From the NCBI GenBank assembly GCA_964036045.1, contig OZ038381.1, positions 150,120,352 through 150,184,351 of the forward strand: a stretch of DNA of 64,000 nt, given 5' to 3'. The notes below the pieces were generated by a model, which saw only the letters and a program-made list of their open reading frames with translations, was not told the DNA's origin and did not search any database. Positions 49,590-61,096 of the stretch are shown one piece after another (the first letter of the stretch is position 1; each line of letters starts with the position of its first letter). Made by a program: the position numbers and the translations under genes. This DNA comes from Eutreptiella sp. 'Long Island Sound 2002' (lineage: Eukaryota; Euglenozoa; Euglenophyceae; Eutreptiales; Eutreptiaceae).

Positions 49590-52500
49590 GCAACATGGCT
49601 TCCCATGGAGCACAGCAACAACGGCTATTACAGATGGGACTGAATGTGGCGTTTCACGAAGTGGTGGCCCGGTTGGTAGTAGCAGTGGCAAAGTTCTGAA
49701 ACAAAGTGCTGCGACTGAGCCTGATACATAGCTGGGAACTGACACCCTAGGCGAGACCATGGCGGAATATACCCCATATGCATGGTTGGGAGCCTTCCTA
49801 GCGAGCCTAAAAGCGTATAGCAATGCGGAAGCCACCTGGATGGAACACCCCATGTCTCAAGCAATATGGCAAGTGGTCAATGAGGAAATTCACGTGCAAG
49901 AACAGGGACGGCAATTCATCCCAACTGCGAACCCCACGGGGCAGCCACGAAGTGAACGGTTGGGGGAGGGGTTCAGCCTATGAGGAGGGCATGTGCTGCC
50001 AAGAAAGTGCTACATCTGCTTACAACCGGGACATTAGGTTTCCAACTACACCTTGAAGGGGCCCAAGAAAAGAATGCAAATGGTGGTACGTAGCCGGATA
50101 TGGGTGTCACAAAAGAACCTGCCCGTTCACTATGCAAAGCCCCGTCTTTGTTTGCGTGCAGACACTGTGGAGGAACACACTAAGACAATAATGCCATGAA
50201 CGAGCAATAGCGACAAGAAGCACAAGGGCAGCAACAACAACACCCGGCCATGGAGATGCAGGGTTGGCAAATGGCCGTGCCCGGAGGAGACCTCAGGAGT
50301 AGTGGCATTGCCCACCAGAACCTTTGGGCACTCTACCAAAATTTCGGATTGCACCATTGGATGTAGAATCCTTAGGGAAGGCAGTCTCAGGATTCGGGGA
50401 AAATACACCATCAGTGGACAAAAAGTCAAAATTGCCACAGTGGTTTTTCATAGCGTTCAATAAAGACTGACAGAAAAGATCAGTGCAGTTGGCAGTGCGC
50501 AGAGTCGAAGCGGGATCTCGAACAACATAAGGATGGGCACTGCGAAGATTCCTGAATGGAAGTGACGGTAGCAAACATTTGGCTCAGGAAGTCGACAACC
50601 GACAACAATTGGCGCGTAGACCCAAGGAGGACTCTATTGTAAGAAGATTGCTGTTTGCAATCCGAATACCGCTCAAGCTTAACCTCATCCTAGTAACCGA
50701 CGTGTATAGACACTAGATGCATGTGGAAGAGATACGTAGAATGTGTGCCCTGAATGCAACAACCCGTTTTTTTGCACAAACAGCAGATCTGGAACACATC
50801 GTTAAATGCAAAGACCATTGGAGTTGACTGAGCATGTTCTTCTTCTCCAGTTATGCGGTGGTCTGTAGGTTGCGCCCCGCTGACTTTGAAAGCGTCACCC
50901 GGGCGTGTGTGGGGGTGGGTGGATGGTTGGAGCTTCAAGATGAAGAGGTCAACAAAGAATGGGCTATTTACCTTCTTTTCCCCTCCTCTGAGATGTGGAG
51001 ATAACAAGTATGTGTTCACTGCCGTCCGGGCATTCTTGATGACAACCCGGTCATGCTAGGCAGCATACATGCGTTCGCAGATGCGCTCAAGTTGCTTTTT
51101 CATAGGTATAGCCGACGTTCCCTTGCATGAGACCTTTAGGGCCGCTTGGGTGCTGCAGCATTTATACGTAGCGAAACAGTGGCCAACCTCATCGCATGGG
51201 CACAATGGCGAAGCTACAACCAAACACGCCACTACGCCAAACACCCGCTGAAGTAAGAATTTAGTAACTGCATTACATATCTTTTGTACAAAAGCTTTCG
51301 ACAACATCCATCAGCAGCTCTCCAGCCCGTTATGGTCAAAACAAGACAGCTGTTGCTAGCAGAAGCCTCAAAAAAGCAAACTTGGCCCATTTAGCTATTT
51401 GCTAAGTGAGATCCAATGGAGCATAGGGAAAAATACACCCATTACAGGACCAACGGCAACGGACAATGATACCCCAAGGTCCTTAGTGCCGATGAGTCCA
51501 TTACAGACCTTGGAATTGATGACGAGAAAGGGTAGGGGCACGGGCAAGCCCCACGGGATTGGCAGCAGCAACTAGCAAAGGATCAACACAGCGCAGTCAA
51601 AAAGGGGAGCATCTGGCTGTAGGAGAACATATGCCGCAGATGAACCACGATGCAAGAACTCCAGGGCAAGAGGACACCGAAGGGAAATGTCATATGACAA
51701 CCGAGACCAAAGGACCTTGGAAGTGACATATGGATCCGTTCCCCAACAACCGTCTCCAGTCTAGGCCCCCTCTTTGCCCAAAGCTCATTTGCCAGTCCAA
51801 ACAACAGACGACGGCGACATGGGTGCCAACACCTCCCGGATCCTCTACATTGAGCACGGATGTAGGGGGGGAGAGGCATGAAGAAGCCTTCTGGTACAAA
51901 GAAACGAGGACATGAGGTGTCAAGAGAAGGCCTATCCCCCGGAGAAATTTTTTCCCGGCATCAGATCAGGTACCACACACACCCGGGGCCGGTGATTGCA
52001 GCAACGACACAACGGCACACACTGGGTCCGACCTTTGCGCCCATCTTCACCAAGGGACGCTTGCCGGCTGCAAGCCATGAACTGCATGTACAAGTGCCGC
52101 TAGAGCAACATAATTTCCAACGTAATCTAGACAAAATACGAGAGCGATGCGCAAAGTATTCACGGACCTTGGTTTCCTCTCAAAGATGCAGAAAAGAGTG
52201 TTCCGTAGTTACGGAACTTGATGCAGCGAACCCTCAATCATGCACGCGAGGGAGGGGTGTTTTTTCTGAACAATGCTTGTCATCATAAAGCTCCTAATCA
52301 TCCTCAGTGCGACAAACCAAGCAGGAGACGAATATAACCTCTGCGACGGTGTGGAGTGCCAACCGGCTACAGTGGATCTGTAAGTTTCAGAAAAACATCT
52401 GATGCTGGCGGGTTCCATGACTATTTCTGGAGATATTTGGAGAAAACATGCCGTGGTGTCTCTGGATCGGACCCTGCATGTGGTGCCGCGCTTCGGCGAG

Positions 52501-52620
52501 TCCAATAATCCAAGTTTGTACGCCCTGGCGACTATAATGGCTAGGGACGGATTGATGGTAGTCACACCGAACCCCTTGCACCTGACAGTTCCGAGCGTTT
52601 GCTAACAATAAGAATGCGAC
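49590..52620 (+). pseudogene. Decayed retroelement-like coding region with gag-type zinc knuckle
   Basis: A frame reads MAEYTPYAWLGAFLASLKAY (49759). Past a TGA in the same frame comes RKCYICLQPGH (50002-50036), a CX2CX4H knuckle lacking its last Cys; CRHCGGTH follows at about 50157. From about 50330 to 52289 a single plus frame stays protein-like despite a dozen stops. It includes LDVESLGKAVSGFGENTPSV, LPQWFFIAFNKD, VRRLLFAIRIPLKLNLILVT, RFFAQTADLEHIVKCKDHWS, YAVVCRLRPADFESVTRACV, EVNKEWAIYLLFPSSEMWR, FIRSETVANLIAWAQWRSYN and KYSRTLVSSQRCRKECSVVT. Stops are mostly one C-to-T or G-to-A change from sense codons. I find no polymerase motif, so the class is open. Confidence 0.45.
52274..52605 (+). 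pseudogene. Overlapping small ORFs with signal-peptide-like start
   Basis: A frame beginning at about 52274 reads MLVIIKLLIILSATNQAGDE, then YNLCDGVECQPATVDL and a stop. The basic-hydrophobic start looks like a signal peptide. A second frame (52402-52605) reads ISGDIWRKHAVVSLDRTLHV and LYALATIMARDGLMVVTPNP. They directly follow the long decayed frame and may be the last part of the same element. A one-base uncertainty in the T run near 52261 affects the first coordinate. Confidence 0.25.
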
Positions 52621-55600
52621 TAATGGAGCCTGTATCATAAGACTGTGGAAGTTAAACTCTCTAGTCTACGAACCTCTAGCATTCTTGCTAATGTGACCGA
52701 GGCAACCGAATCCTCTGTTCTCTCTGTTTGAAGCTTTGAAACTTAAATTCTTTTACACTACGTTAGACATATCCAATATGTATTAGGCTTATAACCTTGC
52801 TCCATAGTGGTAAGGATGACTTACTTTTGGTTTGAATGTTTTTTCGTGTGCGGCGAACTCCCTTTCTTTTGCATGGGCCTCTAGTCAAGGTACCGCCATC
52901 GAGAACCTTGCGTTTTTCCTAACCCCTGTTGATAGTCACCTTGCACCACTGCTTTACAACCAATGTGGCACTGTGCTTTTCTTCTTGAGTGAAATATTTC
53001 GAAAACAAGAAATTGATGAACTAGGCACATATTCAAGAAGTAAGCAAGCGATGGAACGGCAGTTCAGGATGAAGCCTACAATAAGAATCAAACACCAGAA
53101 CATATGGGGCCTACAATACAAAAATAATGTGTGTATATGGTCTTGCGCTAGTACACTTGCTTGCATGCTATGAGTATGTTTACAATAGAGGAAAAGAAGA
53201 CGTCCAGTCGCTGTTATTGAAACTTTGGCATCCGTGTTTAGTCCCAAATATCCACAAATTACTTACGAAGAGGTCAACAAATCACAATTTGGATGAGGAT
53301 TTTTAGTCGTAAAAAGTAAAAAGGCCATATGAAAGACAACATTCAAAGTAGTGGAAAAACATCAAAAGTGTTCTTGAAATGCACCAAAGTTAAAGTTGTG
53401 TTGTAACATTTGGATGAGCTGACACTCAGTAGGAAATGCCCGTATCAAGATCATGGCGTGTCAAGTGCTTACACACCCAAAAACACCATTTTTGAAGGAA
53501 TAGTAATAAGACATGGTAGTATAGTGAAAATGACCGCAAGTTCATGGAGAATTCAAATATATGATTAAAAATTTGTAAAACCACGACATGTGTGAGATAC
53601 ACATCGCTTGCTGTGCTCGAAAACCAAAAGCACATACACGTCGTCAAAAAGCATGAAAAGTTTTTCTACGATGCATAATGACAAACTTTCCACAACCCAT
53701 GGCAGTTTTATAGTTCACAACCAGACTAATACAGTACAATAAAAGTCCAATACGACTCATTTTAGGGCAATGGGGTTAGGCTGGGGCTGTGCTCTGCAAT
53801 ACCACCAATTGATACCCCTAAAGCAGCAGTGGCGTTGCACAAATCTCCATGATGATCACAGAATGTCCCATCACTCTAACAAGAGCAAATGTTTAAAATT
53901 GGAACTAATTAGCGCAAAGGCAGATTTTCAACACTCTCCCAAACTGAGGGCACGTCAAGTACGCAGGTTCACGTAGTGTGTCTTGGGGTTTGTAGCACTA
54001 ATCTGGTCTGAATCTTGGCTACAACGCAAATAATGAAACAATTGATAGTTACTCATCTTGGCTGTCAATGTTCCAATCTCTGCTCGTATAATGCCCTATA
54101 AGTCGCCTCACTATTGGTCCATGCTCTAATGAAATATGTTGTTGCCAATCTTCTTTCCGCTTCAATTCGCTTAAGGAAGTACATGGCCTTCAATTCTAGT
54201 ATGCATGTAACTGATTTAAATCTCCTTTCATGGAGGCAATGAGGAGCTAAAATGACCATCTAGGACATTGATAGAGCAATTGTTCAGCTGGTTCCCGCGT
54301 ACTGGTATGGTAGCGCGGCCCCTTTGCACTTTCCAACTTGGTATGCGTTTTGTTCCACTCTCGTAGTCCTCGGAAGCCTCCAAACTGGCATGTAGACACA
54401 ATGCGTCGAGCGGAACAGCATGATTATTAAGTTTGGAGCGTCTCATACTGCCCAAGAAGACGCGACGTTTGTCCCACAAGACGTGATACATCTACCAGAA
54501 GAGTATGACAATTTGCTACACGTTGTGGAAAACTCTATGCTGCTCGAAATAAGGTTTGGAACCTGCTAGTCCTAAAAATAGCTGGTTTCAGACGAGTATT
54601 TTCACAAAAATAACCTGTTTTGGCCAATTAATAGTTTTCAAAATAACCGGTGTTTCCCATTAACTGCCCTTTACTAACCAAAATCTTGCCATCGGCAAAA
54701 GAGAGCCCATACAACTCGGAGCACATTGATCAAAACTACGGCGCTAGTTGTAATTTACCATCGGCCAGCGCTTATTGCTACCAAAGCCTCTGTTTCGTGA
54801 TAAAATTCAACAAAATGTACTACCGAAAAGAACAGGAGAAATTTAGAACCATTCCGATTAATTGGCTTACATCTGTTTTCAAAATAACCGGTTGTGCTAC
54901 TTGTTTTGAAAATAATCCCCGATTGTTGCCAATAACCGGTTTTTCCGATTCATTGGTAAAACCGGTTCCGAACCCTAGTTCGAAAAGACGTAATACATGT
55001 GTCGCAACAATATGACATAATGTTAGACGCACCCTATAGTTCTACTAGACGCACCATCTAATATCCCCAGAATTGTTTTGTATATTTACATTTTTTCAAT
55101 TTTTCGGCTTTCATTTCATATGCAACTTTGCTGACATTCCATTTTGGAAATCTTTGACGTCTTCATTGAACTGTCGTGTAGGGATACCATTTTTTGTACT
55201 AGCTTTTATACTCGATGTAAATAACTTTTTATTACTTCAAATACTTGCAACTAGTCTTCAAATGGAGTTTCAATCCCTCGCTGTCGTTTGGTAAACATTT
55301 TTTGAACTCCTTTAGACCACTTCTCTGTTCGGACGGTTAGTATCTTCAAATAGTTAAATCCCTTCAAAACAATATTTGACTCACCCAGAACAGGTTTCCC
55401 GCCATGCAAGGAAAATTTGATTTCTTTTAATGCAACTCGTTCTATATGCACACTTCAAAAATCCTTGCACTTGGTGGATTGTGAAAAGCATAGCAACATA
55501 CCATAATGTGCGTAGCACCTGGAAAAATTGGACCGAAATGGAGAAAATTGTAGGAAAATCAATGAAAATGGAGAATGTATGGTGAAAGGCACTGAGGCTG

Positions 55601-56060
55601 GAAAAAGATAACAAAAACTTTAGGGGTACAGGGGGGGGCATTGGGTCTTCCATTTTCCTACATTTTTGTTCTGCGGCTTTTATCCCACTACTGTCGTTCG
55701 TTGCACTTCTTCTCAAAGAATCCTTGTTTACCAACAAGGCAATTGAAAAAGACGAATTAGCGAAGACATGAATATTTTTGCAGAACGGCAGTGACTTGTG
55801 GTTTGTTGTCCCCGGGGGCCACAAGCTGCTGTTGGTATTGCTTCAAAGCGGCAATCCTCTCCTTGCCAAAGTTGTCAATAGCAATCTTTTGCTCATGCTC
55901 ATCCGTGTACGGTTTTTTTTCAATCTGCGCTTGTTTTTTTGGGTGTCTCGCGGTCTACCTGTCTGTGCTCACCCACAATTTCGTTTTCTTGAAAGTAAAT
56001 ACTGAAAGGAAGCACTAAAACTACGGAATCTTACTTGAAGAATGTCAAAAAATCTTAATT
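52621..56060. other. AT-rich block without recognised genes
   Basis: Composition is clearly more AT-rich than the rest, without G/C homopolymers except a short G run at 55631. The minus strand has frames with protein-like text (54491-54228: LDALCLHASLEASEDYESGT; 54259-54065: LELKAMYFLKRIEAERRLAT, YFIRAWTNSEATYRALYEQR). No family was recognised. The word ATAACCGGTT or a relative recurs at 54643, 54882, 54931 and 54955. Confidence 0.35.
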
Positions 56061-56076
56061 CGCAAAAAAACGACGT

Positions 56077-56388
56077 TTAATCCACACCTGCCAACACTTT
56101 TGCCATGCCTTTGACGGCTTTCATGAGGGCGTCGTGGTTGTGAAGCAATGCAAAATCGATCTCAACACGCTTTGGGTGCGGCAAGTCGAGCCGCAGCACA
56201 GCACAACTCACCTGCCTCACTCGTTTAGCTAGGGACGGTCGATTCAAGAATTGGTTGCCATTTGCCGAAATTGCGCACTGGCCCAACTGAGCCGCGACCA
56301 ATCTTGGGAGCGCTTTACGTGCATATGCGCCGCATTCCATACCGTGTGTGCCACAGTGACGAGATCTGCTGTTGTTGTTGATGAGCAA
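56077..56388 (-). CDS. Hypothetical minus-strand ORF, 103 codons
   Basis: The C-terminal part, QVSCAVLRLDLPHPKRVEID, then FALLHNHDALMKAVKGMAKV and LAGVD-stop, is protein-like. The N-terminal part less so. It could be the last exon or end of the minus-strand gene at 56745-57575. Family unknown. Confidence 0.25.
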   Translation of the reverse strand: MLINNNSRSRHCGTHGMECGAYARKALPRLVAAQLGQCAISANGNQFLNRPSLAKRVRQVSCAVLRLDLPHPKRVEIDFALLHNHDALMKAVKGMAKVLAGVD

Positions 56389-56744
56389 AATTTGTCGTCT
56401 TTTTTTTTGAATTGTACAGCCACTTTAATGTCCGGACAGGGACACAGCCCTCAATCAGAGTGATGTGTATAAACAAATGTGCTTGGCTCTCCCTAGCACT
56501 ATGTGAGGGTTGTAGCCATGGACGAACCTTGGAACTCGCCCTGTCATGGATGGGTAGGGTTGTAGAGAACTAGGTTGCCTTGGCACGCGCCCGTGTGGGT
56601 GCTTGGTTAGTTGCACATAGAACTGGCGGATTGACAGATTGAGATCAGGATCGAGGGGAGGGATGGAGGCGTTGTGGTGTGAGACGTCGTGATATGTGAG
56701 ACTTGGACGAAATCAGCCGAAGCTTACTCAAGTGTTGGAACAAA
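56389..56744. other. Spacer
   Basis: No feature was recognised between the two minus-strand frames. Confidence 0.3.
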
Positions 56745-57573
56745 TCAGAAGTACTGAGAAGTGAGGATGGGGTTCACTCTGTGTTTGGCCGAGAATAAAC
56801 CGAATGCTGAGGGGGGGTAGGGCAAGCGATGGGGGGGGGTGAAAAAGACTCTGGTGTTGAACTCACTGATGGGGGCGGCTCGGCCGGAGGCGGGGGGGGG
56901 GGCTGGAGCTCGGAAGAAATCTGTAATCCTTCGGTTGGAACTGTCAGCGCCTGGGGGTTGGGGGGGTGCCACTGGTTTAGGGGCGTAGGTGTCACTACGT
57001 GTTTTGCGTGGTGGAGGGTCTTCAGTGTCCCGGCTGCGTTTCATAGGTGGTTGTTTGGGACGCATGGGCATTTTGCTTTTGTGGGTGCGTGGTTTTTTTG
57101 AGCAGGGGGGTTGGACTGAGTCTGGCAGGTGTTTTCTTGGAGTTCCATGAGTTGGGTGACAAAGGCCCCGGCACCGAGGGTTCCTCCACATTGGAAAATG
57201 GCGATGAGGTCGTTGGGGTGTTTTTCGTCAGTGTGCGGTTTGAGGATTTTTTCCCGAGAGACATGGTCCGGTTCGAGGCAACGTGCAGATATTCCCCGGT
57301 GGCTGAAGCCATGTGCCAGTAGAGCCGAGTCCATCTTTTGATATTTGAGTTGGTATAGAGTGGCAACATTAGATGACGTGATCACCTTGTCAATTGAGAG
57401 AAAGGGCCCTAGCAAGCCCATAACAATTTTGACCGAATGAAGAGATTCCGTCATCGGCGCGGCAACTTCAACTAAGCATGGGTCACTTGGCATGCGGACT
57501 GGGTCTTTCGGAAGAGGCCATTTGTCTTGGGGGAGAGCCGTAGATGCAAGGGAGGCTGCTTGAGGTTTTTCAT
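56745..57573 (-). CDS. Minus-strand protein in two overlapping frames with -1 slippery site
   Basis: Frame A is open from about 57573 (first ATG 57493) to a stop at 57041: MPSDPCLVEVAAPMTESLHS, NVATLYQLKYQKMDSALLAH, CLEPDHVSREKILKPHTDEK, DLIAIFQCGGTLGAGAFVTQ. At 57098-57092 it contains A AAA AAC in the zero frame. A -1 slip there enters frame B, which runs to 56745: KKPRTHKSKMPMRPKQPPMK, RSRDTEDPPPRKTRSDTYAP, then NRRITDFFRAP, a PIP-box-like motif (I..FF, with Asn instead of Gln first), and a Pro-rich tail. Either this is a programmed frameshift of an element polyprotein or a one-base indel in a T7/A7 run. The upstream end is cut by a tandem repeat at 57574. I do not recognise the family. Confidence 0.45.
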
Positions 57574-57740
57574 CCCATGGCTAGGGTAGGGCATACAACC
57601 GGCCTCCGGTCCACTAACCCCATGTACGGAGTACCCAGAACCCCATGGCTAGGGTAGGGCATACAACCGGCCTCCGGTCCACTAACCCCATGTACGGAAG
57701 GGAAGACCGGTCTCCGGTCCACTAACCCCATGTACGGAAG
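57574..57740 (+). repeat. 68-bp tandem repeat, two full and one partial unit
   Basis: CCCATGGCTAGGGTAGGGCA, then TACAACCGGCCTCCGGTCCA and CTAACCCCATGTACGGA, occurs at 57574 and 57642. The second half occurs a third time from 57702. ACCGGCCTCCGGT is itself a near-palindrome. Confidence 0.85.
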
Positions 57741-57776
57741 GCGCCCGTTGACGCCCGGTGCGAGCCCGGCGGGAGC

Positions 57777-58205
57777 GTGTTCCGTGCCGTAAAGCCCCGC
57801 ATCGGCAACCGATGCACCGCCAGCGGAGATTTGTATATCAGAACATCAGGAATCAACAGGGTTTTATTTTCATATTGTTTCCGTCAAGTTTTACGCTTCC
57901 GTTCTGATATTCACTGTTTTGACTGCTGGCGGTTGGATCGCGACTTTACCGTAACCGCCAGTTTAACTGTTTATAATGGAAATTTTAACGCAATCCGTCA
58001 CGAAGGCTCCAAAGCCTTCAGGAACTGCATGGACGCTTCCGCAATTTTCACATCTTACACTCGCAACCTTAATCCGAATTTTTCAGGATGTCGAAATCGG
58101 ATTTTCGACTTCGACATCCCCGCACTTGACTTGACCTCTTTCGAGTGGACCTACGTGCTTCCCTATGCACGAATCAACTTTCCTTTTACCTTGCCCTCCA
58201 TTTGA
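57777..58205 (+). CDS. Hypothetical ORF, 142 codons
   Basis: The frame reads MFRAVKPRIGNRCTASGDLY, FRQVLRFRSDIHCFDCWRLD, TVYNGNFNAIRHEGSKAFRN and RNRIFDFDIPALDLTSFEWT. The composition is plausible, but no family or splice context supports it. It ends at the first of a series of perfect inverted repeats. Confidence 0.25.
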   Translation: MFRAVKPRIGNRCTASGDLYIRTSGINRVLFSYCFRQVLRFRSDIHCFDCWRLDRDFTVTASLTVYNGNFNAIRHEGSKAFRNCMDASAIFTSYTRNLNPNFSGCRNRIFDFDIPALDLTSFEWTYVLPYARINFPFTLPSI

Positions 58206-60000
58206 CTCAGAGATATGGGCAAAACAAAGTTGATTCGTGAGGCCACTTGTAAGGGTCATATCTCGTGCCGCTTGCGAGGAATGACAATAAGGAAACGTGG
58301 GATGTATTCACAATACTCCCGACGTAATTTAGGAAGCATTATATGCCTTGCGTTTCCACACGTGCGCGCTAGTGTAATAGATCATGGTCAAGAGGGTAGA
58401 GTTTGCGTTATAACTCTTTGGCCATGACATTGCGTGCGTTAAGATAACTTTCGAGTGTAGCGCGCAAGTGTTGGTGTTGCATAGGAACTCTCCTTGAGTT
58501 CCTATGAGCGATTGACACAAAGTTATGCCCTTGGAGGGGCATGACATATCGTGGGGGGAGCTACCTTTTTGGGCAATATGGAGTATGTGCCTTGTGTTGT
58601 GTTGCGTGCCCATTTGGCGGGTCCATCGCTCCAAGCCAAGCCCGCCAATGGACCTCATATTGTGCAAGCCCCTTCTCCATACTCCCTACGATCAATTGCA
58701 AGCCTAACCTTCGTGAAGGGAAGCTTGTGTGGCGATCCCGAAGCGATGCGTTGGGAGCAAGGTGTGTGTTTTGCAATTTTCCATATTTTCATGTGCCCAC
58801 CTGAAAAGCGGTGCTCGTAACCTTTCAAAGCGCCCCAAGTGGAGCACATATGTGGAATCGAAGGTCATTAGTGTCAAGTCATTGTGTTTAGAAGGATGAG
58901 TTGATTGCACGATCCTAGCCGAAGATATTGTAATATAATTGTGCACCTTTCAATGCACTTTTGTGTGTCTTTGTGCCAATTTTGCCGTTTTTGGCCCGTC
59001 ATGATGTCAAGTGGCGACCGTGTATCTCAACGTTGCGCTCAATTGACATCATGACCCAAGTATGTTATGAGGGTACATACTTCGGTGCCCAACATATCTT
59101 GGACCCGGCGAATAACTCCACTTAGGCTTGGCATACCGTGGCCGCCATGTTGGCAATTTCGGACTATCCCAAATCATGGGCTCACTTGGCGACCCTGCCA
59201 TTCCCAATACCGGAGGAGTTGGGCGACGCCCAAAAGATATGTTGGACACATATGACTTGATACCAATCCTATGGCACACTCCGGTCCGAGTCGGGCATGT
59301 GCCTCATTTGCCCTAACCATGAGTGTGCGCATTTTTGGCCATTTTGAGCAATTTTCCACTTTTGCTGCCCGCCGTGCACTATGTTGAGCCCACCCGTGCA
59401 CGCCGGACGCATGGACCAATGGACCATATATGACATGGGTGTTATGCATAATGGTCCCCATGGTTCACACACCACGTGGGTGAAGCGGAGCAACCTTCGT
59501 TAAGGCGCTAGCCCAAAGTGAGTGTGGGCAATTTTGCCATTTTGGCATTTGTGGACCCAATTGGGATCGTCACCACGCCAAGTGGCATGGAGATCTTTGA
59601 GAGCCAAGGGCATGGGAGTCTCCGTTGGACTCCCGGTGGATCGCGTATGGAATGGCGGATCCGATCTCCAAGCCGGCGTGGAGATATACCATTGGGAGCA
59701 CACCGAATTTTGGCTCATTTCAAGCAGCCAAAATGACCCAATTTTGGGACCCCAATTTCTCCCTTCCGTGTGGTCAATTGGAGTCCCCATTTCTCTAAGC
59801 CCATAGGGAGCCCGGACCTAAATCCAAGTTGTACACTCAGATATAAGTCCTAGGTCCTGCCTCCTACCCTGTGAGCCATTGGCCTCACCTTGGCCGGGCG
59901 AGCCACGCGTGGGAATGACGCCAATTTTGGTGATTTTGGCATCATGACCCCACTTGACTCATCCGTGTTGCCCTGATGCCGGGACCTCAGAGGGAACCAG
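58160..60000. repeat. Hairpin-rich region with perfect short inverted repeats
   Basis: Perfect stems include CACGAATCAACTTT at 58168 with its complement at 58226. CATAGGAACTC (58480) and GAGTTCCTATG (58496) enclose a 5-nt loop. GTCATGATGTCAA lies at 58998 with its complement at 59043. AAGTATGT (59058) pairs with ACATACTT (59075), and TTGGGCGACGCCCAA lies at 59219-59233. GGGAGTC (59614) pairs with GACTCCC (59628), and ATCTCCA (59664) with TGGAGAT (59679). No protein gene was recognised. The density is far above that of the other non-coding blocks. Confidence 0.6.
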
Positions 60001-60700
60001 GTTGGGTGAGGGCTCCAGGGAGTTCGTACTCGAAAGGCATAGGATCAGTTGCCTCGTCCCTACCTCTGGCGGGTCCGGACGAGGGGTCAATTTTGGAGAT
60101 TTTGAAGCTAATATCAGTTTGGGCTGAAACAGCCCATTTTCAGCTACCAACTCCTGAGGGATAATGGCGGGGCCATATCTCTGGCTCAGAGTGGAGTTGG
60201 GACCTGCCGTTGAGGGAGCATAGGGAGCCACTGTCGGTTGGCCTTGGAGCCCCTTGGTTACCAGGAACTCGCCTGTGGCTAGGCGGGACACCTCCCCCAT
60301 TGGCAGGGTTTCAGGGTCCGGACTGAGCAGGGCATGGGTTGTGTTTGAGCCCCCGCCCCCACCAGCCACTGAGAGGGTCGGACCTGGGATTGGGATACAA
60401 GTTAGGATAGAGTGTCTATTGTCCTGTGATGCCCTTACCTTAGTCCAGTCTTAACCCCATGTGTACATATCCTGATGTGTTGCTGTACATACTTTCGTTC
60501 CCTTGTTGCAGAGTGGCAAGGATCCTGAAACGCTTTGTCACATGACACGAGCGTATTGATGCCCTTGTGAGCGTAGTGCATTGCCTGCCTGCTCACCTGT
60601 GCGTGTCACCGCAGCGTCCCGTGGCCGGCCCCCCACGGGAACGCGTCAAAAGCGTTTCACCGCCGCGGGGTTACCCAGCCCTCGCGTGCCACTCGGGGCC
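60001..60700. other. Upstream region of the large ORF, possible LTR/leader
   Basis: No gene was recognised. Given the Gag-like ORF downstream, an LTR, primer-binding site and leader are expected somewhere here. I could not define LTR borders because the second LTR lies outside the window. Confidence 0.3.
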
Positions 60701-60800
60701 ACCAACCCCGAGCAGCGCGTCGCAGCAGCTCGCAGCTCGCAGCTCGCAGCGCAGCGCAGCAGCTCGCAGCGCAGCGCAGCGGCTCGCAGCGCCGCCGGGC
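60700..60800 (+). repeat. GCAGCTC/GCAGCGC short tandem repeat
   Basis: GCAGCTCGCAGCTCGCAGC, then GCAGCGCAGCAGCTCGCAGC and variants, run from about 60715 to 60800, in the leader of the large ORF. Confidence 0.75.
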
Positions 60801-61096
60801 GACAGCGCCGAGTTCGTCACGGAGCCCGCAGCGCCGTCCAGAGCATCGCCCTGACCGCGCAGCGACCGTGAAAGAGGTGCACAGACCAGGACTCCTGCAT
60901 CAGCCCCATCGGCCGACCCGGAGTCCCATCGGCCGACCAGCAAGGCCGCGTCAACCACCTCCACAACCACCGGCTGACCAGCACCAGCCGCACTTCCAAT
61001 CCAGTGCTGCAGCACCAGCCTCAACAACCACCACCAGTTCGTTGAGTTGAACGAGTGCATACCAAGGACCTCAAGACCAACTACGCCCCCGCTGCC

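Noticed and set aside
50330-52289. Stop-codon reassignment (TAA/TAG as Gln)
   Set aside because: TGA occurs in the same frame as often, and the DnaJ gene ends normally at TAA. Decay by transitions explains all three stops.
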